From positions 15,822,158 to 15,886,157 of the forward strand of contig NC_090253.1 of NCBI RefSeq assembly GCF_037325665.1: a DNA stretch of 64,000 nt. The letters are read 5' to 3'. Under the pieces are notes generated by a model. The model was given only the letters and a program-made list of their open reading frames with translations. It was not told where the DNA came from and searched no databases. This document shows, in pieces, positions 35,662 through 47,454 of the stretch (the first letter of the stretch is position 1; the number at the start of each line of letters is the position of its first letter). Made by a program: the position numbers and the translations under genes. The stretch is from Littorina saxatilis (taxonomy: Eukaryota; Mollusca; Gastropoda; Littorinimorpha; Littorinidae).

Positions 35662-35972
35662 TACAATGTGTGTGTGTGTATGTTACAATGTGCGTGTGTG
35701 TGTGTTTACTGGAAATCCTTGATTGAATATACATGTATGATTAACAATTTCGGTGGTTATCTTTAAGCATTTAGCCTACAAAAAATTGGGAAATAACACG
35801 TCAATATAAGTATTGCGCTAGAAAGCTTGCACTACGGAAAACAGATGAGTGCGAAGTGTGTGTTTGAGTCGCTGAGTACCAAATAGAAATACAGCCGTGA
35901 ACCGCGAGGCAGAAAAGCTTTATAAACGCCATTGTCATTGTGTTACTCGTCTTCGACTCGTCGGCATTAGGC

Positions 35973-36252
35973 ACAAAAAAAATAGGTGTGGTTATGGTAA
36001 CATAGCCAAAAAATAGGGTAGGAAGGTAGGCAATCACTTTTTTTTTTTTTACTTTTTTTTTCTAATGTGTACAAATTAAACCTACTTGAAAGGGAAATAA
36101 GTGTGCGACTCGAGCGCTTTTGCTTTCATTGCGTTTTCTGCACTCGTTTTCTTGTTTTTTTTTGTGTTTTTTGACAAATGTAATAAAAAGTTATAGGGTC
36201 GGCCCCTGAAAATCGGGTAGGTCGGGTTACCGTAACCACACCTATTTTTTTT
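35973..36252. mobile_element. Short MITE with TTAGGC flanks (unit 1)
   Basis: 280 bp. Inverted ends are ACAAAAAAAATAGGTGTGGT and the inverse ending CCACACCTATTTTTTTT. The 6-bp sequence TTAGGC flanks both sides (35967-35972 and 36253-36258). In unit 2 (about 54358-54612) the right end has been deleted. Confidence 0.65.
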
Positions 36253-36402
36253 TTAGGCCTTATACTTGTCTCGTCTAAATATATATCGGACCCTATTGAG
36301 GTCTCCCGAATGACGTCTCACAGCGTGCGTGGTCGTCCTTCAGTCCGAGCTTTGGCGCAGGCTATCTGGCCAGACAAAAGAAGTGCTAATACTTAGTACA
36401 AT

Positions 36403-37391
36403 TGTTCTGCGCGAACTTAGAATCCGGTTTCATTCTAGAATGGACCGGGTCCAGGTTGGAATTCTAACCCTGCGCAAGTACAGGGGTGCCATTCTAGAAT
36501 GAAACCCTTGTTGCTGGTCCATTCTAGAATCGGCCGTGCGCAAGGTTGGAATTTGGGTCCAAGTTGGAATAGTCATTTCAGTTAGACTATCACACAGCCA
36601 AAGCCACAAATGTGGATTTTCTGTTTGTTTTTGTTTTTTGTGTGTTTGGTTGGGGTTTTTTTCGGGTTTTTTACACTTTACTCAAAGACATCGTGAATTG
36701 GGATTGTGATGTTCTGAAAGTGATTACGATTTTGAGAGACACTCAGCACTGATCGCTACGAACGGAAATTTCCGGACTGACAGTGTTTTGCCGATCTCGC
36801 TTGTAACTTTTAATCTTATTCATATACATGAAGTTGGTCTTCTGAATTGTGAAGATATAATGTCAACTTTTTTTTAAACCTGTGACAACAGCTCTATAAC
36901 TCACTCTGTCCTTCTGTTGGTCTGTCTGTCGGTTAGTCGGTCTGACCGTCTGTCTGTCTGTCTGTCAAAAAAATTGTCAAAAAACCGGACATTTCCGAGA
37001 GGGAGACAGCGCTGACATTGCAAGCGGCCGCAACCGGCTCTCATCAAAAAAACAACTGCCCTGCAAACATTACCGCCCTGGTAGTCCCCCTTGCTATGGT
37101 CTTTGTTTATTGCGTACTCAGGAGTGTCAACTTTCTTGACATGACATGACATCGCAAGATCGCCAAAGGATTTTTTCAGGGGTAGACAAATCAGCCCCAT
37201 TTTATCAAAGGGAAGGTGCAGGTGGAGATAATTCAAGGGAAGACAACTCTGTCTTACCTACAAACATTACGGCCCCCTATATTCAAGGGTTTCATTCTAG
37301 AATGGCACCCCTGTACTTGCGCAGGGTTAGAATTCCAACCTGGACCCGGTCCATTCTAGAATGAAACCGGATTCTAAGTTCGCGCAGAACA
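36403..37391. mobile_element. 989-bp element with about 107-bp perfect inverted repeats
   Basis: Left arm from 36403 (TGTTCTGCGCGAACTTAGAA) and its exact inverse ending at 37391. Each arm contains two CATTCTAGAATG palindromes. CAAT flanks both sides (36399-36402, 37392-37395). Unit 2 has the empty site GTACAATCATCGG near 54757, so the insertion is young. The interior has GTCT repeats and no transposase. Confidence 0.88.
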
Positions 37392-38306
37392 CAATCATCG
37401 GTTTCAGATAAAGCAAGTTCAGACCAGAACTATGGCTATGCACAGGGTAATGTTCGACCAAACTTCTATTCACTTTACGATTCAGTAAAGCCCCATTCTA
37501 GAACCGTGTAGACGGAAGCGTTTATAACTCGATGATGCGGTGTGGTACTTACCCCATTGGCCGTCTGCACTGCAGGCTCAGTATCTGAATGAAGAAAGAT
37601 AATAACCAATATATCGCACTCTTTGTTTCCCTTGACCCTGAAGTCGTAGCGGAAGTGGCCCAGATGACCGAACTGAACTTCCCTTCCCAGTGGGAAGAGA
37701 GCCAGCAAGGGGAGCAACCGTGGCCTAATTATTCCGAGCGGTCTTCCCTTTTGTACATCTTTCTCAGTCTCGCGCTGTTTGTGGCAGGCAGAACTAGGAA
37801 TTGCATTTGCAAAAAAATGAGAAAGGATCGAAACTTGGTTTGTGTCTTGTTTTGTGTGGTTGGTTCAGGTTGCTTGGTTGACTAGCGGCTGGGTATAGTA
37901 TATGTGAGAGTGCGTCGGCGTTATTACATGTATATTGTCGATTTGTTTTCTTTTAATTTTGTTTTCAATTCTATTTTCTCCTCTTTTATATTTGAAGAAA
38001 CCTCAAAAGCAACAAAGTTGTGGTTGTTTCAAGAATAATACAGTAACAGTATGAAATACCTCTTTGGACAAAAAACATCAACACACTGTGCAATATTTTT
38101 CTGAACTGAGATATGGCCTGTACAATTAAAGAAAGATGGTAGATTGTAATTAATCGTGATAATTTAATTTTTAATGAAAATTGTAATATACGATTGCTGA
38201 AGACGGTTTAACAGAGAGGATTTGTTGGAGTTCTTTCCCCAAAACGCAGACTCCGAAATAAGATTGTTATGATCTGAATTCATGTTCACGTTTCCGGCGA
38301 TGCGTA

Positions 38307-38310
<4 letters not shown>
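37392..38310. other. Duplicated spacer; one possible micro-exon
   Basis: Shared with unit 2 (54757-55684). Apart from a candidate 32-nt exon at 37553-37584, I see no coding evidence. Confidence 0.4.
37553..37584 (-). other. Candidate 32-nt micro-exon (unit 1)
   Basis: On the minus strand CTTTCTTCATTCAG precedes ATACTGAGCCTGCAGTGCAG and about 12 more bases, followed by donor GTAAGTACC. Both splice sites are strong and are kept in unit 2 (about 54911-54942). It could be a 5' untranslated or alternative exon of the zinc-finger gene, which lies downstream on the same strand. No transcript evidence. Confidence 0.3.
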
Positions 38311-38388
<78 letters not shown>

Positions 38389-38396
38389 GTGTGCGT
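38311..38396. repeat. (TG)n microsatellite (unit 1)
   Basis: About 85 bp; the orthologous site in unit 2 (55685-55715 and 55745-55788) is shorter and interrupted. Confidence 0.93.
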
Positions 38397-38891
38397 GTAA
38401 GAGAGAGATCGAGTGAGACTCAGAGTGTGTGTTTATGCGTGCCATGTGTGTGTGTGTGTGCGACAGAGACTAAGAGAGAGTTGGAGTGTCTGCACTGACG
38501 AATCCTCATGGTGGATGGGGGTGGGGAAGAGGGTATATATGCAGACACACACACACACATCTGGCACAATCCCCCCTTAGAACATGAAACTACAATCGGA
38601 CAATAACAACATCCGCAAACACGCCAAGTCATAACAGGAATTCTTGTATGTATGGGATATGGTTGTCTTCAATTCTTCACAGTTCAACCATTGCACACAT
38701 CTGTACGTACGGCACACGACATCCAGACAATCAGGGGTGTGGTATCCCTGTCCCAGCCCCTCACCCTCAACCCAAAGACCTGTGGCCATGACAATATCTG
38801 CAACGTCATTGGATCGTTTTACGCTGGCAAAAAAAAAAAGGTAAGGGTATTTTTGAAGGGTTTAGGATCCAAGAATTAAACAGCAGGTTGG

Positions 38892-38949
38892 CCGTCGCGA
38901 TATAACCTTGAATGGTTGAAAACGACGTTAAACACCAAATAAAGAAAGA
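38892..38949 (+). mobile_element. 58-bp truncated retroposon beside the unit 1/2 junction
   Basis: Only the 3' tail remains (GTCGCGATATAACC to AATAAAGAAAGA), flanked by the 12-bp repeat ACAGCAGGTTGG at 38880-38891 and 38950-38961. It lies about 30 bp before the unit 1/unit 2 boundary. The orthologue in unit 2 is about 56226-56280. Confidence 0.85.
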
Positions 38950-39249
38950 ACAGCAGGTTGGACACAGGTCAAATTTATGTGTTTTCGCGGGAAGTATTGT
39001 GCCTTTAATCGCCTCGATCAAACTTTGTCTTGAAAGTGAATATATTTTTATATTGGATGATCAGTAACGTTGTCATGAAGGAGCATGAGGGTGTAAGAAA
39101 AAGTCGTTGGAAGCTTGAACAATTGTCAGTTAACAAATAAACATCAACTGTACGCATCTGTTGCTTATGTGTTACCAGTTTATTGGTTTGTTTGCTGATT
39201 GAAGCAATGCTTGAGAGCGTCTTTGTGCACGAACGTACCGAAAACAACA

Positions 39250-39250
<1 letters not shown>

Positions 39251-39302
<52 letters not shown>

Positions 39303-39650
39303 GCGTAAGTACACAGACACACCCACTCCCACACACATGACATGGTGTACACATACACTGACACACGCACGCACACACACACACACGCACACATTGCGTA
39401 TACACACACACACATATATACATAGTGCACACACACACATACACATGGCATGCAAACGCACATGCACTCACACACACATGGCGCGCACACACACACATAC
39501 ATAGCGCACACACATACACATCCATGACATGCAAACGCACATGCACTCACACACACACACACACATACATGGCGCACACACATATACATTCACACACACG
39601 CGTACGTACACACACACACACACACTCACTCTCACACACACACAAGTAAA
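39251..39650. repeat. (TG)n/(CA)n cluster of unit 2
   Basis: Orthologue of 19600-19982 with different repeat lengths. Confidence 0.92.
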
Positions 39651-39816
39651 GAGAGAGAGAGCGCGAAGGGAAATATCAGATATTGTCTTTTATTTGCAAG
39701 GGTATTGATATAAGCAATACATGGTTTTTTCATAATCAGCATTCTCCATGAGGGAAACATCCAACCACGATAAAACAAACATCACAAAAACCTAACGTAA
39801 CAAGCAACTCATTATA

Positions 39817-39990
39817 CAGTGGAACCCCCCTATTAGGACCCCCCAATTTAAGACTTCCTCCCTTTTAAGACTTTGTTTCTCAGACTTTTTGTTCATAACC
39901 TCTGTAAATGTACCCCCATTTTAAGACTCCATCCTTTTTAAGACCTGATTTTCTTAGATTTTTGGAGGTCTTAAAAGGGGGGTTCCACTA
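39817..39990. mobile_element. Tc1/mariner-type MITE, unit 2 copy
   Basis: 174 bp with CAGTGGAACCCCCC at one end, flanked by TA. The last base of the other end has changed from G to A, as in unit 3. Confidence 0.85.
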
Positions 39991-40009
39991 TATCACACTT
40001 TTTTTTTAA

Positions 40010-42143
40010 AGGCACAGTAAGCCTCCCGTAAACCATCACAGATACTGTCAGGCTTTTACACACAGTGTCACAAAGATGTGAGTAGCATACTTGTGAGGTG
40101 AAACCACGTCGTGTTTTTAACCTCCCTAAATGTTGTACAGGCGAGGGTAGCTGACCGGACTGGCGTTATTCACGTGTTTCGGGTGTTGCACGTAAAACTG
40201 GCTTAGCTTGATGTGAGTTGTGTTTGAGACATGTAGCTGGTCTGAGGTAAATAACGTCACAGCGTGTGAGATTTCCAACCGGGAAGGTTGTTCAGCGTGT
40301 GTCAGACTTGTTCTGGGAACAAGTACTCTTTCAAGAGACGGGTCTCTTAAGGTAAATGATTTACTATGTTGTATATTATTGACGTTGGAATACATAGCTG
40401 GAGCGTAAAGGTTAGTGTGTATAAAGTGCACCCAATCTTAGTGTGAAGCGTTGAGAGAATTCTTGATGTAATTGTTTCACGGGTTTTTCATGGGGAATTT
40501 CTTGAACATAATTGCTAGGCATTTATGTTATGTTTAAGACAGTCATGCTTTGTATGGGGAGTGTTATTCATTGATTGTTAGTTTGGATATTTAATCTGTA
40601 CGGAATGTGAACGTGGAATGAACGAGAATGTGTGAGTGGAATATGAACGTTTGGAAGAAGAGATGGTTTTAGAGAATGTTGTATTAAGACTTGGTTAAAT
40701 TCTTTAGGAGTTTCCATGAGGGTTTTCCATGGCGTATAAGGGAGGGACCTTACACGAGAGAAGCGCTAGACGACGGTGGAAGCAAGGGACCACCTCTGCG
40801 CAGATGACTAGACGAGTGGAGTCTTCATCAAGACCGGTCGTAGCTGACGACGGTTGTTTCCGCTACGGGCGGAAGGGTTTCTCGGGGAGAAACCTGGAAG
40901 GTGTGTGTGGGCATCTTCCATGAGATGTGTGTTGGCATCTTCAGTGAAAGGTGCGTGTTGGCATCTTCAGTGAGAGGTGTGTGTGGCATCTTCAGCGAAA
41001 GGTGTGTGTTAGCATCTCTGTGTGTTGGCATCTGAATTCATTATTCTACGAGGAATCAGCGAGACAAGCAAGTGAACTGGCGACATGCAGTGAGCCGTGA
41101 GACGAACTCGTGAGTGTCTGTTGGTACCTTCTTGTGTGCGTTAAACTCTATATTTGAGAAAGTATTGTTATAATAGGTATTTACATGCCTTGAGTGAAAG
41201 TTGGAGGATTGTGCGAACTGTGTGTCGAAAAGTTGTTTCGTATTGATGTAGGTAAAGTGAAGAAGTATAATGTTGTTTTTGGTTGAGGAAATAATGAGCC
41301 TGCATCCTCCCAAGTTCTGTTTTTGAAGTGTTTGGTGTGAAAGGGTAGAGACAGTGCAAAAGGGCAGAACACGCATAATAAATTCACATGCAAACCACTT
41401 CGTGACACACAGTACAAACCCCCTTCCATTTGAACGCTCACCAAACGGGAACATCCTAGGTGCCCTACGTAAAGAGCGAGCAATTTTCAAAGAATTTATT
41501 TTTGCGTGGTTTATCTTACCCCTGAGCCATCGTGAACCCGTGTGATCCAGTTTCCCCTTTTTCACAATGCAGTCGTCAGTTTGTATTTTGAATGCGGCTC
41601 GCTGTGAGCTTATCTGCAATAGCACGTTATTATGTACCTCTGACTTTTCACGAAACAAACGAATGTGGTTCATAAGAACTCGAGCGATGGCTTTTGACTG
41701 CCTATAAACCGTCGTCTGCTACGAAAACCACGACCTTGCGTGACCCTGCTTCCGGGCTTTTCTTTTTTCAAACTTTCAAAACTTCGAATTGTACTGATCT
41801 TGTCTTGATGAAAAAATAATTCTTTTATAATTTAAGAATGTTTGTGTAACAAGCTGTCAATTTATTATTTAGATTTTAAAAGTTAGGTCTAGCGCCAAAA
41901 CGCACAATCATCGCTCCACGGCTATCGCCAGTTGAAGGGAAGTAACTCATTTTTGACCTGAGTTCAGGATGGGTCCGATTGAGATGGTCTCAATCCGAAA
42001 ATTAATTCTTTGAAAATTGCTCGCTCTTTACGTTGGGCACCTGGGATGTTCCCGTTTGGTGAGCGTTCAAATGGAAGGGTGTTTGTACTGTGTGTAAAAG
42101 CCTGACAGTATCTGTGATGGTTTATGGGAAGCTTACTGTGCCT
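40010..42143. mobile_element. TTAA-flanked long-inverted-repeat element (unit 2)
   Basis: Ends AGGCACAGTAAGC and the inverse GCTTACTGTGCCT, flanked by TTAA on both sides; inverted arms about 145 bp. TTAA flanks recall piggyBac-type elements, but the terminal bases are not typical, so the superfamily is open. It is enlarged by a nested insertion at 40066-41407. Unit 3 has the uninterrupted copy (58880-59666); unit 1 has none. Confidence 0.8.
40066..41407. mobile_element. Probable solo LTR of an LTR retrotransposon (fossil)
   Basis: 1342 bp starting TGTCAC and ending GTGACA, flanked by the 5-bp duplication CACAG (40061-40065, 41408-41412). Unit 3 shows the intact target site. TG...CA ends with a 5-bp duplication fit an LTR of the Gypsy or BEL type; no internal genes are present. 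It is young on the scale of the duplication, being found in unit 2 only. About four imperfect GTGTGTTGGCATCTTCAG-type repeats lie inside (about 40896-41030). Confidence 0.65.
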
Positions 42144-43357
<1,214 letters not shown>

Positions 43358-43598
43358 ACTACACAGTCCGCTTGATGTGGGTCGTGGACGACCCATATGG
43401 AATTACGTAAGGAATTTTACGTTGTTTATCCTTATTCGGATGGCGTGGGTCGTGTACGACCCATACTCTGCAAAGAAGCGGCAAAACGTTTATCCCTATT
43501 CGGATGGCATGGGTCGTGTACGACCCATACTTTTTACGTTGAGTCCTTCTTTGAAAAGCATGGGTCGTACACGACCCACATCATCCGGACTGTGTAGT
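43358..43598. mobile_element. Inverted-repeat element with GGGTCGT palindromes, unit 2
   Basis: Orthologue of 25748-25975, with one extra palindrome half restored near the left arm (GGGTCGTGGACGACCC at about 43379). Confidence 0.65.
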
Positions 43599-43659
43599 CC
43601 AACGCGTGATCCGGTGAAGGTTAAGCAGGTATTATCTTAAGGTTACAATAACATATGAT

Positions 43660-44376
43660 TGGAGTATGAACCTAGAATCACACTCTGTACATGCATTCTT
43701 TGCCACTCCTGTGTGTTAACAATAACATGTGCCACTTCACACCACTAGACTGTAAACTGGAACGTGTGAACCTAGCATCACCCTCTGTAATTGCATACTT
43801 TTTTCACTCCTGAATGTACAAACATGTGCCGCTTAACATCACTAGACCGTGTCAACCTAGCACCCCACTCTGTACAGTATGTCCATACTTTTTACTCCTG
43901 TTTTTGTTCAACATAGTTATGTCGCCTCAAAGCTCCTAACTGTGTAAACATAGCATCACACTCTGTACATGAATTCATTTTCACTTCTGTGTGTGTATCA
44001 CTAACAATAAAAACCAAGCATCACACTCTGTACATTCATACTGTTAGTGTTTACATGTGCCGCTTCACACTACAGGATCATGGAACGTGAGTCCCAAGCA
44101 CCACACTCAGTACACTCATACTTCTCACTCCTGAATGTGTTAACATGTGTTGTTCCACATCACTAGACTGTGGGAAACTAGCACAACATTCTGTAAATGA
44201 ATACTTTTTCAATCCTGTGCATTTTAACATGCGTTGCTTCATATGACTAGACTGTGTAAACATAGAATCACACTCTGTACATGCATACTTTTTCACTCCT
44301 GTGTACGTTAACATGTGTTCCTTCATTTGATTAAAACGAGTAAACCTGGAATCTCACTCTGTACATGCATACGTTT
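43660..44376 (-). pseudogene. Degenerate 3' zinc fingers (unit 2)
   Basis: Minus-strand finger remains beyond the frameshift at about 44380. Same decayed fingers and same TGA-for-Cys change as in units 1 and 3. Confidence 0.7.
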
Positions 44377-44802
44377 TTACTCCGGTGTGTGTGTTAACAC
44401 GTGTTCCTTCATTTGACCATACCTTACGAACCTAGCATTACACTCTGTACATTCATACTTTTTAACTCCTGTGAGCGTTAACATGTGTTGCTTCATATGA
44501 CTAGACCGTGCAAACCTAGAATCACACTCTGTACATGCATAATTTTTTACTCCTGTGTGAATTAACATGTGTTGCTTCCTATGACTAGACCGTGTAAACC
44601 TAGAATCACACTCTGTACATGCATACTTTTTCAATCCTGTGTGTATAAACACGTGTTCCTTCATTTGACCAGACCTTGCGAACCTAGCATTACACTCTGT
44701 ACATGCATAACTTTTCACTCCTGTGTGTGTTAACATGTGCCGATTCACATCACCAGAAGTTGTGAACCTAGAATCACATTCTGTACATGCATAATTTTTC
44801 AC
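44377..44802 (-). pseudogene. Five in-frame fingers after the unit 2 nonsense codon
   Basis: Continues the frame of the unit 2 gene directly after its stop and encodes five good C2H2 fingers, then ends after HTPE. A two-base expansion of the GT run at about 44384-44393 shifts the frame; units 1 and 2 have the longer run and unit 3 the shorter one. Confidence 0.7.
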
Positions 44803-46607
44803 TCATGTGTGTGTTAACATGTGTTGGTTCAACGCATGAGATAGTGCGAACCTTGCATCACACTCTGTACATGCATACCTTTTCACTCCTGTGTGTGTTA
44901 ACATGTGCCGATTCACATCACCAGAAGTTGTGAACCTAGAATCACACTCTGTACAAGCATACTTTTCCACTCCTGTGTGTATTGACATGTGTCGGTTCAA
45001 CGAACAAGATTGTGCGAACCTAGCATCACACTCTGTACAAGCATGCTTTTTCACTCCTGTGTGTATTAACATGTGTCGGTTCAACGAATAAGATCGTGCG
45101 AACCCAGCATCACACTCTGTACAAGCATACTTTTTCACTCCTGTGTGTATGAACATGTGTTGGTTCAACGCATGAGACAGTGCGAACCTAGCATCACACT
45201 CTGTACAAGCATACTTTTCCACTCCTGTGTGTATTGACATGTGTCGGTTCAACGAACAAGATCGTGCGAACCCAGCATCACACTCTGTACAAGCATACTT
45301 TTTCACTCCTGTGTGTATTGACATGTGTCGGTTCAACGAACAAGATTGTGCGAACCTAGCATCACACTCTGTACAAGCATACTTTTTCACTCCTGTGTGT
45401 ATTAACATGTGTCGGTTCAACGCATGAGATTGTGCGAACCTAGCATCACACTCTGTACAAGCATACTTTTTCACTCCTATGTGTATCAACATGTGTCGGT
45501 TCAACGCATGAGATTGTGTGAACCTAGCATCACACTCTGTACAAGCATACTTTTTCACTCCTGTGTGTATTAACATGTGTCGGTTCAACGAATGAGATCG
45601 TGCGAACCTAGCATCACACTCTGTACAAGCATATTTTTTCATTCCTGTGTGTATTAACATGTGTTGGTTCAACGCATGAGATTGTGCGAACCTAGCATCA
45701 CACTCTGTACAAGCATACTTTTTCACTCCTATGTGTGTTAACATGTGTTCCTTTAAATTTTCAGACAGTGTGAACTGAAACCCACATTCTGTACAAGCAT
45801 AGTTTTTCTCTCCAGTATGAGTTACAATGGGTTGCTTGAAATTTCCAGACTGTGTAGGTTTAGCACCACACTCAGTAAATTCATGTTTTTTCGCTGTCGG
45901 GCTTGATATCATGCTTCGTATCGGGCTTGATATCATGCTTCGTATCAGATGAAAAGAGTATTTGACCCCACCATTACATTCAGTACTTGCATGTTCCTTT
46001 TGTTTCAGCAAGGTATCACACTCAGTATTTGAGTGTTCCTTTTGTTTCAGCCAGGTGTCACACTCAGTACTTACATGTTCCTTTTGTTTTAGCAAGGTAT
46101 CGCACTCATTATTTGAATGTGCCTTTTGTTTCAGCCAGGTATCACACTCAGTACTGGATTGTACCTCTTGTTTCAGCCAGGTATCACACTCAGTACTGGA
46201 TTGTACCCCTTGTTTCAGCCAGGTATCACACTCAGTACTGGATTGCACCTCTTGTTTCAGCCAGGTATCACACTCAGTACTGGATTGTACCTCTTGTTTC
46301 AGCCAGGTATCACACTTAGTACTGGATTGTACCTTTTGTTTCAGCCAGGTATCACACTCAGTACTGGATTGTACCTCTTGTTTCAGCCAGGTATCACACT
46401 CAGTACTGGATTGTACCTCTTGTTTCAGCCAGGTATCACACTCAGTACTGGATTGTACCTCTGGTTTCAGCCAGTACTCAGTACTTGCATGTTCCTCTTG
46501 TTTTAGCCAGGTATCACTGTGGGCGCTGTCTGCAGCTTGTCCTTCCAATGTCGGTACTGTAGGCATGGTAGCTGCGTTGTCTGTGGCAACAACCCCTCTG
46601 ATTGGAA
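44803..46607 (-). CDS. C2H2 zinc-finger protein, exon 2 (unit 2), 12 fingers
   Basis: Begins at 46607 behind the acceptor TTTCATTTCCCAG and joins exon 1 (48916-49051) in phase. Residue order: about 31 lead residues, 13 repeats of the 14-residue DTWLKQEVQSSTEC type (45976-46515), a linker, then 12 C2H2 fingers. Many recognition helices are AQSHALNR, ARSHSLNR or AQSCSLNR, so the array has been homogenised differently from unit 1. The frame ends at TGA at about 44803-44805, where sister copies have GGA in the TGV linker: a nonsense change in the linker after finger 12. The product would be about 645 residues with all 12 fingers complete, so it could still function as a shorter protein. Confidence 0.8.
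45976..46515 (-). repeat. Coding 42-bp minisatellite, 13 copies (unit 2)
   Basis: Thirteen in-frame repeats. Seven keep LKQE or LKPE; the others have LKQK or LKQG. The array differs from unit 1 by whole units, so it changes by unequal exchange or slippage. Confidence 0.9.
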
Positions 46608-46800
46608 CTGGGAAATGAAAGCAAAAGCAAGTCATATAATATGCTGATTATGATCCGATAATAGCATCAACTTTTTCTCACGTTTCCTGCTTGCAAATTC
46701 AACATACCAGAAAGCAGGAGCAGGCAATTTCAAAAACAGCACTCAGTAAAGTTTAAACTGTGTCAAGTTCCTGACTCACCGCCCCTGCTGGCAACCTCAA

Positions 46801-47030
46801 TAATTATATTTGTCAGCCAGTCCTTTCTGTGTCTATTTATATTGAATATTTATATTGGTCAGCCAGTCCTTTCTGTGTCTATTTATATTGAAGAATTATA
46901 TTGGTCAGCCAGTCCTTTCTATGGCTATTTATATTGAATAATTATATTGGTCAGCCAGTCCTTTCTGTGTCTATTTATATTGAAGAATTATATTGGTCAG
47001 CCAGTCCTTTCTGTGTCTATTTACCCCTCT
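46801..47030. repeat. 46-bp minisatellite, 5 copies (unit 2)
   Basis: Five repeats containing GGTCAGCCAGTCCTTTCTGT, against about two in unit 1; lies in intron 1. Confidence 0.9.
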
Positions 47031-47118
47031 CCACACCTCCTTCAAACGATGGGAGGTGCAGACCTGTGGCACACTCAAAACGATCATCAGTAGAAAACAA
47101 ACCAAATTTCAGTAGTTT

Positions 47119-47301
47119 TTAAAATGTTTCAGACTTAGTAAGCTGTAACGACAGTTCAAGAAATAATTCGTATTGGTCTCCTTCGCTGGATTTTACGATC
47201 TCCAGGTTGTCTTGAGAATAACTGGACTTCCAGCACTGTTGTGCTGTTTTCTTCTTTGGTGACAGAGCTGGTGTCTCCTCTTCACTATCTGAATCTCGCA
47301 C
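47119..47301 (-). CDS. Conserved frame fragment with SDSEEE motif (unit 2)
   Basis: Minus-strand frame of 60 codons beginning MRDSDSEEETPALSPKKK and ending in SETF. It is open here but interrupted by TAG in unit 1. It is acidic then basic, with no recognised domain. It abuts a family A element, which may have cut away its upstream part. Could be an old exon or a transposon-protein end. Confidence 0.3.
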   Translation of the reverse strand: MRDSDSEEETPALSPKKKTAQQCWKSSYSQDNLEIVKSSEGDQYELFLELSLQLTKSETF

Positions 47302-47309
47302 TCTTTTAA

Positions 47310-47371
47310 CATTTAGTAAAGTTTTGACTAAATGTTTTAACGTAGAGGGGGGAATCGAGACGAGGGTTGTG

Positions 47372-47454
<83 letters not shown>

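Noticed and set aside
40066-41407. A hAT-type DNA transposon
   Set aside because: GTCAC inverted ends first suggested this. Shifting the boundary by one base gives TG...CA ends and an exact 5-bp duplication, which fits a solo LTR better.
40010-42143. A typical piggyBac element
   Set aside because: TTAA flanks fit, but the terminal bases AGGCAC are not the usual piggyBac ends and no transposase is present, so I left the superfamily open.
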